DNA from: Pseudocercospora fijiensis CIRAD86
Lineage: Eukaryota > Ascomycota > Dothideomycetes > Mycosphaerellales > Mycosphaerellaceae
DNA length: 64,000 nt
Direction: 5' to 3'
Assembly: GCF_000340215.1 (NCBI RefSeq)
Contig: NW_006921544.1
Coordinates: 898,599 to 962,598, forward strand
The notes beneath the pieces are model-generated. The model made no database searches and was not told the DNA's origin. It saw only the letters and a program-made list of their open reading frames with translations. The position numbers and the translations under genes are program-made. Each line of letters starts with the position of its first letter. Position 1 is the stretch's first letter. Shown here piece after piece: positions 10,293-22,808 of this stretch.

Positions 10293-13200
10293 TTGTATAG
10301 TATTCTATTTCAATATAGTATTTCATTTCAACTATTTTATAACAATCGAATAAGCTCTAGCTCTAGCGAAAACGAGTATCTAGAATTAGCGGAATCCTCT
10401 AAATCTGAAAACGCCCCTAATCCTATTAACGAAGAAATTAGGCGGCGACTAGTTAATATAAGTAAGCCTCCTACGCCCTCTACGCTAGAGGCGCTCTATA
10501 CTGTCCTTATAAAGATAATAGAGAAGCAAACTAAGCTTCTCCGTTAAAACAAACGTCGCCCGCTAGAACTAGGGAGTAGTACAAATCCTTTGTTCGAAGG
10601 GTAGAACGCTATAGCATATATAGAGCGATTTAGGGAAGGCTTAATTAGGTACGAGCTCGATAGAGAGTCCGACTAGTACAAGATCCGGTCCCTTACGAGG
10701 ACTACTAGTACTAAGCTTTACCGAACCCTTAGAACCCTAGTTAGCTAACTAGAAAAGGACAACAAGTCTAATACTAACTAGGAGACCTTTAAGTTAGCCT
10801 TTCTAAGGGAGTATCGGGAGCGCGATAGCCGTCGTATTAAAGGCAGTCGCGCGTAGCTCGAAGCCCTCTACTTAGTAAGGCGTACTAAGGATAACAACCT
10901 AAAGGGGTACGTCCGCGAATTTGTCGAGTTAGCGGACGGCATCGAGTAGAGTAACCTCGAAAACTCTTAGAGAACGAGGCTACTCCTCTAGGGATTGCCG
11001 TAGCCTATAGCTTAGCGTGTCTTCCGTCGCTATAAGCTTAGCGAGGCCGATCCTAAGAGCTTTAGGAAATATAAAGAGGTCCTAGTATGTGTTAAGGCCG
11101 ACATTAATAGTATAGCCGATACGAGGAAGTTTATCTACGGCGAAGACCGAAATAACCTAGCGTAGGTTAGGAAAGAAGCCTTAGGAAGCAAGGGACCTAA
11201 GTTCCTTCCTAAATCGTAAAGTAGTCCTAAGACCGTAACTCCTACTATTACTAAGCACTCTTAAGACGTTGCGGACTTAGCTAAATCCCTAGCCCGACTT
11301 AACCTAAATACGAAGGTATTGTAACGAGTTAGGGAAGTTATCGATGCTACTATACTAGGCGATATACTACTAGTCTACTAGGTTTTAGATCCTAACTACC
11401 CTAAAGCCCCTTTAGTAGATGTCTACGCTATACGGAAGATTTATTCTAACTTAGATAGCAAGTGCTAGATATGTAGCGGGTTCAAACATATCTAATCGTC
11501 CTACCCTATCTAGAAAGAGCTTCTTAAAAGGAAGCTTATTATATAAGTAAATAGCCGATTCTACTATATAGACACCGGCGACAAGATTAATTTCGAATAG
11601 GATCGGAGAGCCCCGAAGCTGCCTTAGCTAAAGACCCTTCTAGAAAAGAAGTATAGCGGCAAGATCGAGTTTAAGAATACTAGGAATAGTACCCTCGCCG
11701 CTATTACTAAACGAGAAACTTAGAAGGTTAGGGCTAAATAGGTTAAGGAGCGAAGTAGTAACGGTACTACCGAGCCCGTTAAAGTTAACTTTGTTTCTTA
11801 GGACCCGGACGTAGTTACTAATGTTTACGCGGTTACTAAGAATAGTATAGATGTCTACGCTACTATAAGGTCCTAAACCTAGTCCTAAAACAAGGGCAAG
11901 AGCCCGTAGAACCCTACTCGCCCTAGTGCGGCAGCCCCTACTAGGGTGCTAAAGAACAAGGCGGCCGACAAGGCTAAACAATAACGAGAGTTAACCGCTA
12001 AAACTAAGACTCTCTAGATAGCTACAAACCGCGCTACCCGATCTAGCACCGTACCTAGTACCCTATCTATAGAGAGCCTAGTCGTCCTAGAGACTCTAGA
12101 GGTCGATATAGAAGATGTTGCTACTAATATTAGTAGTATCCTAGGGCTAGCTAATCTACCGGCCTATAAGCGGAAGTTATCCGACCTAAAGAGCTTTCGC
12201 TTTAATAGGTATATAAACAAGTATAGTACTAGCCTAGCTAACTCTGTAGACACAAAGGCAAACGCTCTCTTCTAGGCTTTATAGTTCCTAGACCTTAAGT
12301 CTAATATGTCTATAGGAGAGCTGCTAGCGTACGGTTTACCTACTAACCTGTTCTAGAGCCGAATCCCTAACGATACTACCTTTATAAAAGATCTCGCTAC
12401 CCTCCGACGAAAATAGGGACGAGAAGACTATATCGACGTCTCTTCCCTATAGTTCCTTCCTAAATTTTTAGGTACCTAAGAGTTAGTAGAAGGCGAATCG
12501 GTAACCTACGAGAACTAAGAGACTATCGATAATACTAACGAAGAGGGAGTTAAGGAGATAGGCCGAGGGGATAGTAATAATCCCGACCCTACTCTAGTTT
12601 TAGTCTCTATTAAGGCTGTCCGGTTTACTAGCTAATAAATCGGTCGAGTAGGACCTCCTCGACCTAAGGAACTTTATTCTATCCCTAATAATATAGACCT
12701 TTCCGCAGTTACCCGTTCCTTCGCCGTTGTTCCCGCTATCTATATTTAAGTTACTATCGGGAGCTATAGTTAATAGATACTAGCAATGCTTAATAATAGT
12801 TCGGAGTTACTTATTATAAGTAAGCGTTAGGCTAAACAACTTAGGCTGCTAATAAATAGAGACATTTCCCTCGGTATATAGGGAGTAAATAGGGAGGTTG
12901 CGCTAGTAGGTGCTTGCTATAATATTATAGTAGACGCCTTCGGTATATGCTTTTCCTTTACCTTCTAGATTGCCGCCGACCTAAACACGCTAATTATTCT
13001 AGGTCGACTATAGTCTCGTATAACCCGAGGTGTTTAGCGCAACTATAACGATAGCTCCTAGGAGGGAACTATTACTAACTAGAAGGGCAACCGAGTCGTG
13101 TTTACTAGTTATGTCGGCAATACTAGCTACAAGTCCTACGAGGATATCCTTACTGCTTCTAGACGGTCTTCGGGAAACGCTACGGCGCGGTTATAAGACC

Positions 13201-13410
13201 GGCAATCTACGCTATAAGTTAGTATAGCTTAAATAGGTTATTTCTAGAAGTGCGCCGCTCCGTACGTTAAGGTAAGTTTCTAGGTTCTATACTAAGAAGA
13301 CGAGTACTCGAAGCGATAGCGAGTATAATATAACGACTACCTATACCTACTATACGAGTTAAGGTAATAATACTATCTTATATATCGTCGCCGGAGGCAT
13401 TACTACTAGA
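10293..13410 (+). pseudogene. gag-protease ORF of A1
   Basis: Frame 0, broken only at codons expected to be Gln or Trp. Residues 1-90: acidic, Ser/Asn/Pro-rich N-terminus. About 10600-11250: capsid-like helical region. About 11460-11520: possible zinc knuckle (C-x2-C, then I, K, I and a terminal C/Y). About 12720-13020: retropepsin-like fold, with AMLNNSSELLIISK where a DxGS motif is expected and LIILGRL near its end. Pol lies in frame 2, so a -1 frameshift or separate initiation is implied. The true start codon is not identifiable. Confidence 0.75.
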
Positions 13411-13449
13411 CGCGGGTCTATCCGAACTAACTAATTAGAGCGCGAGTCT

Positions 13450-13472
13450 AATGCTACCCCGGGGGTGTTATT
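13450..13472 (+). repeat. CCCC/GGGG palindrome, site at the A1 gag/pol junction
   Basis: Arms AATGCTACCCC and GGGGGTGTTATT, flanked on both sides by CGAGTCT (13443-13449 and 13475-13481), which looks like a short target duplication. A2 lacks it because of a deletion of about 180 bp here. It retains TG dinucleotides and may be closest to the ancestral form. Confidence 0.85.
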
Positions 13473-13639
13473 ACGAGTCTAACGTTTTCGCCGGCGTTAT
13501 AAATTAGGACTACTAGCTATATACCTATCGACTTAAGGAGACTTCTAAAGAAGTTTACGCGCTGTTTTGTTACGCTAATCTCTAAGCCTAGCGGTAAAGA
13601 GAGCGAGCTCGGGTTCGGTAATCGATTAGTATATATACC

Positions 13640-16600
13640 CTATATAAGAGGGTAGCTAATAAGATTAAGCCTATAAAGGGTAGCGTATATATAACCGATA
13701 GGTCTAATCCTAGCGGGAATCCTAACTAGCGACGAAAGTGTCTTAATTAGGAAGCAACATTGCTACCTAGGGATAGTCCGTACGACTAGAGATATATTAC
13801 TAAAAAGTTCTCTACTATTCCTAAGGGTTTAAGGCTAATACTAGAAAGGCTTACGAAGATCAAACCTAGTATAGAGCTTTCGGATCTTGAGCTTAACCTA
13901 CTATATAAGCTTCTATACAATCGCGAAGCTGTATTAGTATATAACTTCACTTACCTAGGCAGAATTAACCCGGAGGTTACCCCTCCGTAGAAGATCCGAA
14001 CGATCGAATATAAGCCTTAGGCCTACCTAGGTTTTAAGCTAAACCTAAGCCTACGAGGTATAGTCGAGGATATAATACGGCAGCGCGTAAAGGCCGGTAC
14101 ACTTAAGCCTTCCTATACCTCGTATCGTAATCTATACTTCCTAGTTTAAAAGAAAACAGCTCCTAGGGAACTAAAGAAGTACCGTCTAATTAACGCTATA
14201 TAAAAGTTTAACGTAGTTACGATTAGAGATGCTAACCTCCCTCCGGAGACTAATAGGTTCTCGGAAGCTTTTGCTAACTATATTATAGCCTTACTAGTTA
14301 ATGTTTTCTCGGGCTACGACTAGATCCCTCTCTATCCTAATAGCCGCGACCTTACTAGTTTCGAGACACCTCTTAGGCTATATAGACAAACTACCCTTCC
14401 CTAAGGGGCAACTAACTCCGTAGCCTAGTTCGTTCGTATTATAAACTAAGTCCTCGCGGCCTATCTCTCCTATATAGCGATACCTTTCCTCGACGATATC
14501 GGTGTTAAAGGCCCTAAAACTAGGTACGATAATAAAGAAGTAGAGCCTAGTATCCGTAGGTTCTTTCTCGAATATATCTAGAACCTCGATAGCGTCCTCT
14601 ACGACCTAGAGCGAGCTAATCTAACGGTATATAGGGAGAAGCTTTAGCTCCTATATAAACGGATAAATATTGTCGGGTTTGTAACCGATAAAAACAGCCG
14701 CTATCCTAATAATATACGGGTCCTAAAGATAGTGTCCTAGCCGGATCCTACCTATTAAAAGGATGTCCGGACCTAGCTTAGAGTAGTCTCCTACTTCCGT
14801 ATCTAGGTCGAGAACTTTGTATTAGTATGCAAGCCTTTATACGCCTTACTTAAGAAGGATACTAAGTTCGAATAGACCCCCGTATACTAAGCGGCTAAGG
14901 ATAAGGTAACTAGAGTACTCGTTAGCGTACCTACACTTACGTCTAATTACTACTTAGAGGGTGCGGGTTTAATAATTGTTACTATCGACTCGAGCGGGGA
15001 AGGCTATAGCGAGATACTAATATAGTATAACCGTAAGGAGCTATCCTTGTATTATCCTATCCGATACGACTTAGGGCTATAGAAACCGATCGAGGCCCGG
15101 TACGATACTAGCAAGCGGGAATGCCTTAGAGTCTATAAGGCCCTAAAGAAGTTCCGACTATAGCTCTTTAGTGTATTCTTTCGCTTAGAAATCGATGCTT
15201 AGACGCTAGTCTATTAGCTTAACCGTATAGCCTCCGACCTACTAAACTCTACGATAGCTCGGTAGGTTACCTAGATCTATTTGTTTAACTTCGACGTCTT
15301 CTACGTTCCTAGTAAGAAGCATACTAGACCGGATAGCCTTTCTAGAAGGCCCGCTATAGAAGAGGACATCGCCGAGATAATAGAAGAAGAGGATATCGAT
15401 GCGGTAATTAACGGCACTTTCTTCGCTACCTCTAATATTAATGCTATACTAGCGATTACTAGGCCTGCTACCGACGACTAACCTAGCGACTAACCTAGTA
15501 ACTAGCCCGACGAGAACCCTACTACTAACGATAACGACTAGGCTAAAGCTAAGGCGGATAAACTAGAGAGGGATAATATCCTTAATAGGGTCTACTCCGA
15601 CGACTCCTATTATATCGCCTACTTCCTAACCTATACGAAGAAAGCGCCTAGCCTATTAAAGAGTTAATACTATCGGGTTATTCGCTATCTCGACGATTCC
15701 TAGTTAAAGATCGAATCCTTTAGCAATAAGCGATAGTTAATATACCTCTCTAGCGTATTATTAACGACCTAGTAGCCCGATAAGAGATCCTTCGTTCCGT
15801 TTACGATAAGCTCGGCTACCGGGCGGCGGAGGGCACCTTCGATATCCTTCGTCGGCGCTACTAGTAGGACGGCGTATAGGCTAATGTCTCCCGCTACTAT
15901 AAGAGCTGTCCTAAGTGCAATTTTAGGAATAGCTACTAACGTCTAGGAGAGCTGCGTATTCCTACTACCTAATTAGTCGGAGAGCGATAGTATAGCGATA
16001 GGGTCTATCTTAGTCGCAATAATAGCTTGTATATTATTCGAGAGGGTCTTTCTCGATAGCCGGAGGCCTATTATTTCTATAAGGGCTACGGCGCTATTAA
16101 TGCTCGTAATATAGCTACCTTCCTATTTAAAGATCTGTTTTGCCGCTAGGGAACACCTTACGAGATTATCTTAGACAACGCTACGAATAATATAGCTAAA
16201 GAAGTTTAAGTACTACTTGTTTCGTATAGGGCGAAAAACGTTCGTATCTCCCCGTACTATCCCTAGTCGAATACTATTATTAAACGTAGCTATCGGTCTT
16301 TAATTGATGCCTTATCTAAGATAACTAATAAAGGGGACAGGTCGGTTCCTATCTCTACCCGGGTCCTAGCCCTTCTCTAGGCGGATCGAACTACTATTAT
16401 CGATACGACTAGACTTACGCTAGCAGAGCTTATAATTAGGAGGGACGCCGTTCTTCCTATTAAGTTGTCCTATCGCACGTATAGCGTTTACGATTAGGGG
16501 TCTGTTCGCACTAGGGTAGATCTTCTTACCCTACGGGCTAAGGCTCTTAAGGATATAACTGCGACTTCTTAAGAGGGTCTTACTCGATAACGGCGCCTTC

Positions 16601-17196
16601 GTAAAGAGGCTAAGCAGTATTTTAATAACTATAATGCTATTGATTAGGAGCCTCTAAAGGTTAGCGATATAGTTCTCCTATACCGGTCGGAGCTAGAATA
16701 TAGTTACTCCTACAAGTTAGCCTTTAAATAGAAAGGGCCTTATAGAGTATAGGAGGTCCTTTACGATAGTTCTATATACCGTCTTTAGGAACTTAATAGT
16801 GCTATCTTAAAGCACTCGTACCCCCGGGCTAACCTAAAGAAGATCGTCGAATTAAGAGAGCCTACCCGCCCTCCCCTAACCGAGGAGGAAGTTAATGCCT
16901 CTATAGACTCTCTACCGACCTTAGATGCCTATCGAGAGGAGGATCCTACCGCGATTATAGATCCTATTCTACCTAACAACTATACGCATCCCTAGATACG
17001 TCTTAGTAAGCTATTAGGAATGACTTATAAACAAAGGGAGGGTTATATACGTATTAATTGCGCGTAGAGCATTTCCGATATTAATTCCGATAGTAAACTA
17101 GACTTCTAGCTATCTAACTCTAACTCCGAGGAGGAGCTCGACTAGTCTAGCGACGAAGACCGCCTAGAATTATAGCTAGATCCCGAGACTAAATAA
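13640..17196 (+). pseudogene. pol of A1 (reverse transcriptase, RNase H, integrase)
   Basis: RT and RNase H lie in frame 2 (about 13640-15480): LKKYRLINA, then the polymerase site FLDDIGV at about 14490. RNase H follows (TIDSSGEG near 14985), ending with the tether motif FYVPSKKHTRPDSLSRR. Integrase follows in frame 1 (about 15800-17190): zinc-binding region LGYRAAEGT...CPKC with the first His now Tyr, catalytic core with ILDNAT and VRISPYYP, then a C-terminal domain and acidic tail. A2 has RT and integrase in one frame, so A1 carries an indel between 15480 and 15800. No chromodomain. Confidence 0.85.
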
Positions 17197-17437
17197 TTGC
17201 TTGTCTTTCCCTACCTCTACTACGTTGTTTTCCTTGCCTTCTCCGCGCTATTAATATAGTGCCGCCCTATAGCTTTAGTCCTTACTGCTTATTCCTACGG
17301 TATTAATGCTTATAGTTATTGCCCTCTTTTGCTTTTACTTTGTCTATTGTTTTGCTCTTTAGCCTTCGAGATGTTGCTATAACTTTATTCCTTTACTCTT
17401 GTTTCCTTAGATAGAACTATACGAGGCGTGTTTTCCT

Positions 17438-17460
17438 AATAATACCCCGGGGGTAGTATT
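17438..17460 (-). repeat. CCCC/GGGG palindrome downstream of A1 pol
   Basis: Arms AATAATACCCC and GGGGGTAGTATT. Symmetry extends outward to TTTTCCT...AGGAAAA, about 37 bp in all. Counterpart in A2 at 51377. Confidence 0.9.
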
Positions 17461-17887
17461 AGGAAAATAGCCGAACCTAACCCTCTACCCTTCTAGGACT
17501 ACTTCCCTCTAGATTGCGGGACTGTAGCGACTACCCTTAAGTAACAACGATAACAAGATACTCTACTAGAGGATGTTCCTGCCCTAATTAGTACTAGTTA
17601 CGTAGGACACTAAGAAAGGGAGGATCCCTCTCCCTTCCTAGCTCTTAGATAGATATAGCAACCTAGGCCTATAGCCTCTAAGAATAGGGACCTTAGGCTA
17701 TTAAGCTTAGCGTTTAGAAGAAGGAAGAAGGAAGAAGGTAAACGTATAGACTACCTTTACGTACTTGCTAATATAAAAGGTAATACTACATCTATAACGG
17801 TAGTACTATAGGCTAACGCACTAGCGAGTTAGCTGCGCTAGGCCTAGGCGACTTGCTCCTTATTACCGAGCATCTCTAGGAAAAGCT

Positions 17888-17910
17888 AATACTACCCTAG
17901 GGGTGTTATT
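17888..17910 (+). repeat. CCCC/GGGG palindrome upstream of A1 ORF3
   Basis: Arms AATACTACCC and TAGGGGTGTTATT. Lies 426 bp before the ORF3 ATG. Counterpart in A2 at 51831. Confidence 0.88.
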
Positions 17911-18335
17911 AGTCCTACTAGCTTTACTACTATAGTTTTCTACTAAGGACTCGAACTAACTAGTTATATTTCGAGTACGTAAGAATCTACGATAGCTAAA
18001 GGTTAATAAAGGCGCGTAGTCGCTACTAGCAATTAGCTAGATCGATTGTCAAACTTTAGCCTACCCTAATAATTAAGAAGTCTCGTATATAGCTTTACTT
18101 TTAGGTTTTATATATAGCTGTTATCCGTTTGCTTTACTAGCGCGGGATATACGGACTACGTTACCTTCGTACTATATTTAAAGCGAGCTTCCTAAGCTCC
18201 TTTTTCTACTCGATTACTAACTAACTCGCTACCGCCTAACTAAACCCCCCTCTATCTAGACCCTTTAATTATTATTATTAAGTAACGAACACGTTTTGCA
18301 AACTCGTTTCAAACCTACTTCCGCTTCGGTCGACT

Positions 18336-19101
18336 ATGTCTTCCGGCGCCCCGAATCCGCTAGGCGCTAGTAGTAGTAACGACTTACCCGCCCCTATTAA
18401 CCTAAGCCTAGCCGCCCTAGTCTAGATCGAAGCCCTATCCGATAGCGCCTTAGCTGCTGCAACTAGTCTCGAGCACTACTTTTAGATCGTTACCGCCCTC
18501 GAAGATCCTTAAAAGAAGATCGAGAACGCTCGCACCCTATTACGTATTATTAATAGGAATATTAAGAAGGCTACTATCTTAGTTGCGTACGGTATAAACA
18601 ACCTACGTTAGTCTATCGGTAAGCGTGTCTTTAAGCGCGACGTTCTTAACGATATAGATATTTAATAAGCCTTTCCTATCGTCTATAGCCTCGAGATAGC
18701 CGGTACCTAGATTCGCTTACGCTTTAAGACCCTCGATTAGGCCTTCGAATACTAGGGAGGACTAAGCAGTCTTCCTAAGAGCCTTATTAACTTCGCCTAC
18801 GGTAGATAAGAGCGTACTAAGCAGGTCTCTTCGTTCGTTAATAAGTATAAGGTCTGTCGCTAAGGCGCCGAGCACCTTTCCCGTACTATAATCTATCGTA
18901 TATCTACCGCTAGTAAGAAGGTAGGCAAGCAGTTACTTAACTTGTCCTTTACGCTTAACGACTTTACGACAGCCTACTAGAAGCGGTATAACGATGCGAT
19001 TGTCTAGGTCGATCTTAACGTACAAACTACTAAGGATCTACTAAAAGAGAAAGGCTATCGTATTAATAGTATAGGTTTTATTATTAAAGGTTAAGAGGCT
19101 C
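18336..19101 (+). pseudogene. ORF3 of A1, N-terminal part (interrupted by hAT)
   Basis: Starts at a preserved ATG (18336-18338; ATA in A2). The frame is open to the hAT insertion except at Gln/Trp codons. The N-terminus is Ser/Ala/Asn-rich, followed by a helical region (about residues 30-250) with no motif I recognise. It continues at 22809 after the hAT element and one target copy. Position between pol and the polypurine tract is where env-like or accessory genes of some retroelements lie, but no signal peptide or membrane segment is obvious. Confidence 0.7.
19094..19101. repeat. Target-site duplication AGAGGCTC, left of hAT
   Basis: Perfect 8-bp match to 22801-22808; A2 has a single copy at the matching place (about 53030). 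Eight base pairs is characteristic of hAT transposition. Confidence 0.95.
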
Positions 19102-19122
19102 TATAGCTGTTGAATCCTGAAT
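19102..19122 (+). repeat. hAT left terminal inverted repeat
   Basis: 21 bp pairing with 22780-22800, one G/A difference at position 8, itself compatible with RIP. Confidence 0.93.
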
Positions 19123-19324
19123 CTAATTCAATTCATATTCATATTCAATATTGAATATAAATCTGAATACGAGGTGAGTAAATATTCGAATATTTATAGA
19201 TTTAGTCGGGGTTTCGACGGTTGTACTGCGGCGTACATAGATCTCTTCCGGCATGCGAAATAGCAGTGTTTTCCTAGTAAAAACCGTGTCCTTTTTATTA
19301 ACCAAGAGGATAGATCGTTTAGAG

Positions 19325-20012
19325 GTATGTAGATAGAACTAGATATAGAATTATCGCTTATTCTAGCAGGTTGCCGAGTTACTAGTAGACTTACAAGATG
19401 AGATTATATCACTATTACTACCGCTATTACTACCGCTATCACCTCCGAGTAGTAGTACTAGTTAGGTCGAGATACAAGCCTTTTAGGCTCTATAAGGGCA
19501 CTTCCTCAACCTACTCTTAAAGGAGTTTATATTACCGTATCTACCTCTTGCTTCTACTAATTAGCTAGGCGACTATTAGGCTAAACAGGACTGTGTGTCC
19601 TTTGTTAACTATATAGAATGGAGCGACTTCGAGACCCTAATTGGAAAGGCGGATAGAGATAGCCTATAGCTACCGTTTCGACGGGTTACTCGGAAAACTA
19701 CGAAGATTCTTAGGCGTGCGCCGGAGGTGGTTCAAAGGGCCGGAGAATATTAAGAGCGTATAGCGGAAGGTCTTCGGAAGGTATATAAAGGCATAGATCG
19801 GAAAGGGAAGCGTATATTGCCCGTAGGTTCTCGTTAGTACTTCAAAATCGGTAGGAAACCGTACCTCTGCTTAGAAGAGTGCTTTCTCGGGCGGAAACGG
19901 TAGTGTTCGTAGCGATAGATATACTTTAAGTATCGTATCGATAAGGTATTATACCGCCTAATCGATAGCGAGGGTTAGAATAGCGGCAGTGAGGTTGTTG
20001 TCGTAGATTAAG
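19325..20012 (+). pseudogene. hAT upstream ORF, unidentified
   Basis: Frame 2 is open from about 19325 to at least 20012 apart from Gln/Trp-type stops, roughly 230 residues. N-terminal third: Leu/Ile/Ser-rich helix with a run of Leu-Pro repeats. Middle: aromatic-acidic segment (SFVNYIEWSDFETL). C-terminal part: strongly basic (RRVTRKTTKILRRAPE, then KGIDRKGKRILPVG) with Cys at CLEECFLGRKR and an acidic end. It may be a DNA-binding accessory protein or an N-terminal exon of the transposase. Not recognised as a known family. Confidence 0.5.
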
Positions 20013-20045
20013 TATAGAATAAGTCGATTATCTTTAGTATTCTAG

Positions 20046-22697
20046 TTGCCCGTACCTGTATTCAATCGATTAGGTTTGCGTTATAAGGGTCGCGCTAAGC
20101 CATTTCGAGACGCGCTAACCCGCATTTCGGAGCTTTACCGAAGCGGGCCGCTTAGCCTCCGAAGTCAAATTTTCAATCTTTACGATTCTAATTATAACTC
20201 TAACATCTTCTTCCTTATAATAAAGACCCGCGAGATACGAATACCGACTTAACGAGCGCTCGAAAATTACCTAAATACCTAAGAATACGAACGGGAAAGC
20301 TAGAAACTAAGAAAACGCAAGCGTACGGACAGCGTAGACGATCTAGTACCAAATCCGACTCTAGACTAGTCTTAAGCTACCTAGAAATCGACCTCTTCTT
20401 CTTCTACATTCCTACTAACTCTAACACCTATACTAAAGCTAACACTACCGACACTTGCTTAGCAGAAGAAGCTATCTATCGCGAAGAATAAGGCAGATCT
20501 ACTACTATAGTCGCATATACGAGATCCAATCGATAGAGAGCCTATTCGAAACAGCTATAGGTAGAAGTTCTTCTATTGCAAGCACTGCCTAGCTAAGGGT
20601 CTAAGAGCATAGAAATTAGTGTCTAGCAACGCTATCGAACACCTCCTAAAGATACATAGCATTAATGTGTATCTAGAAAGAGATATTCTACTATTATAAG
20701 GGCGTATTGATATTGCGAAGATATAGGCAGAGAGCGAGGGCAACGAGGTACGGCGTGCGGCTACTATTCTAAGGAATATAGTAGAAGCGAATACCGACAA
20801 ATTTAGGTAGGCAATAGCTCGCTTTGCTATAGCCTGTAGTGTTCCTTATTTAGCTCTTATTTTAAAGGCCTTTAAAGAGATAGTATTAGCAATCAATCCA
20901 TACGTAGACAAGGCTCTATTAAAGTTACATACCTTATTAATAGTACGAGTATAGTACAACTTCGAGAACTAGCGAGAGAGGGTTAAATTCGGGCTCCTTA
21001 ACGCCCTTAGCTGTCTCTATATTAGCACTGACACCTAGAAAGCTTAGCATAGCTATAAGCACTTCCAAGCCATTAACTACTAGTATGTTAATAAGCATAG
21101 CAAGTTAAGCCAAGTGCTAATTGATCTACTACTACTAGAGCGTAGTTCTCATACTAGCTAGTTTCTTACTTAGCTATTAATCTCGTACTTTGAGACCTTT
21201 AGCATCTCTTACAAGCTTAGCTAGATAACTGCTAACAACGCTTCTAACAACAACACACTCTGCGATACTATACAGGTCTATATGTGCAACAAGGGCTATG
21301 TCTACTAGACTAAACAGAGCCGCCGTCTACGCTGCTTTAGCTATATTATTAACCTCGTAATACAAGCCTTTATATTTGCCAATTCTACGGAAGCAGTAGA
21401 GCTAGCTGACTAAAGGGCACTTTAAGCATAGCAAGTGCTATTTAACGAGCAACCGGAGAGCGACAGCGATAAGATCTCTATCTCTAGGTGGTTGGATCTC
21501 GACGTAGAGTGCTTTGCTAAGCAATCTGTACTACAACGTCTCTACAAATTGACTAAGCTCCTATACCGAGAGAACGATCTATACAATGCCTTTAAGGAAT
21601 TAGCAAAGGCATAGCTAAAGCTGCCCTCTACCTGTCTAAAGCCACTAGGAGAGACTCGCTAGAACGGCTAGTTGCTAATAATCGAAGAGGCCATTCAAAC
21701 AAGGCCTATTCTTAACGCCTTATTTGTTAGTACGCCTAAGCTCAATAAGTACTAATTAACCGAAGCAGACTAGCTTGTTCTTAAAGAGATACGTGCATTC
21801 CTTACACCGTTTAAAGAGGCTACACAGCGCCTACAAGGCTACGACGCTATATTCGACCGCTTTTAAGAGACTATAGAATAGTTGCTTACTTATTATAAGC
21901 GTGCTAAGAAGCAGCATACTCATCGAGAGGCTATAATAAAGGCAATCTATGTCTCTTAGTACCTGTTCGACAAGTACTACCGGCTTATCGACGAGAGCGG
22001 TATCTACGTGACTGCTATATTGCTATACCCGACTCGCCGTAAGGCCTAGCTCCGCAAACGTTAGTCTAGTAGCAACAAGAAGGATTAGTGGTTTATTAAC
22101 GGTCTGGCACGTGCAAGAGCCTTGTAGTCTAAATACAGGACTCGCTATAAGCCTGCTTTAGTATTAACTACCGCTGCTGCTACTATAGAAGCTACGGATT
22201 ATATAACAGACATATAGGCGTAGCAATAACAGCTCGAGAACGACGTGCTTACGACTAATATTAACCCCTTCGAGTCCTTTATTGCCGCTACGCCTATTAA
22301 ATTGCTACAGGTTAGTATAGACAAGCGAGGCCAACCAATCTATATAAGTCCACTTGAATAGTAGTGCCTGCCTATACAACGGACAGCCTATCTAACGCTC
22401 TTACAACTAGCAATCGACGTACTGTTAGCCTACGTTATATCCGCAGACCTAGAGCGCACGTTTAGCAGCAGTAGGCGTACGGTTTCATAGGACCGAGCAT
22501 CTCTTAGTGGCAACAATATACGCATAAGCGAGTGCAGTAAGCACTAGCACCGTAATAGGGTTGCTAACTTGCTATTAGATATGCCGCAATTGAGTATAGA
22601 AGCTAAAGATAACGACGAGTTGTACGAGTAGAACTAGACTACTAAGAACACCCTCCTTCTTAACCCTAATCGTCACTACTAACCTCGCTGTCGCTGA
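20046..22697 (+). pseudogene. hAT transposase
   Basis: Frame 0, with Gln/Trp stops only, ending at TGA 22695-22697. The N-terminal limit is uncertain. About 20340-20560: Ser/Thr-rich linker after a basic patch (KLRKRKRTDS). 20568-20660: BED-type zinc finger (YCKHC ... IEHLLKIH). 21180-21260: core with ITANNASNN, the region of the first catalytic Asp in hAT enzymes (Asn here). 22430-22560: C-terminal dimerisation block (YVISADLERTFSSSRRTV, then ISEC). Upstream it is preceded by the unidentified ORF. Confidence 0.88.
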
Positions 22698-22779
22698 TTT
22701 AGCTATTTGAATATAAATTGAATATGAATATTTACTAACATTCATTAGTGAATCTAAATACGACCTCTAAATCCTTAAT

Positions 22780-22800
22780 ATTCAGGATTCAATAGCTATA
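22780..22800 (-). repeat. hAT right terminal inverted repeat
   Basis: Reverse complement of 19102-19122 with one mismatch. Confidence 0.93.
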
Positions 22801-22808
22801 AGAGGCTC
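22801..22808. repeat. Target-site duplication AGAGGCTC, right of hAT
   Basis: Identical to 19094-19101. Confidence 0.95.

Larger units (their letters stand above)
17197..18335 (+). other. A1 spacer between pol and ORF3
   Basis: About 1.1 kb, conserved in A2 (about 51100-52270) with no convincing gene. After the pol stop the frame translates into a hydrophobic run (17197-17390), which may only reflect pyrimidine-rich sequence. Two palindromes (17438, 17888) bracket about 430 bp. The last 200 bp are C/T-rich and could be a promoter or leader for ORF3. Confidence 0.55.
19102..22800 (+). mobile_element. hAT-superfamily DNA transposon inside A1 ORF3
   Basis: 3,699 bp. Terminal inverted repeats of 21 bp with one mismatch: left begins TATAGCTGTTGAATCC, right reads TATAGCTATTGAATCC on the other strand. 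Perfect 8-bp target duplication. Carries a transposase with a BED-type zinc finger and the C-terminal hAT dimerisation domain, plus an upstream ORF of unknown role. It keeps many CpA/TpG dinucleotides, so it is less RIP-mutated than its surroundings. Autonomous in layout, now inactive through Gln/Trp stops. Confidence 0.95.

Noticed and set aside
13030..13227. Plus-strand 65-codon frame
   Set aside because: Alternative frame over the end of A1 gag-protease, which runs in frame 0.
17197..17390. Hydrophobic extension of A1 Pol, possible membrane segment
   Set aside because: Arises from pyrimidine-rich sequence after the likely stop and is not preserved in A2.
19123..19305. Minus-strand 60-codon frame inside the hAT left end
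   Set aside because: Lies antisense in the non-coding left end of the element, no motif; chance frame.
20573..20800. Minus-strand 75-codon frame
   Set aside because: Exact shadow of the BED zinc-finger region of the hAT transposase on the plus strand.
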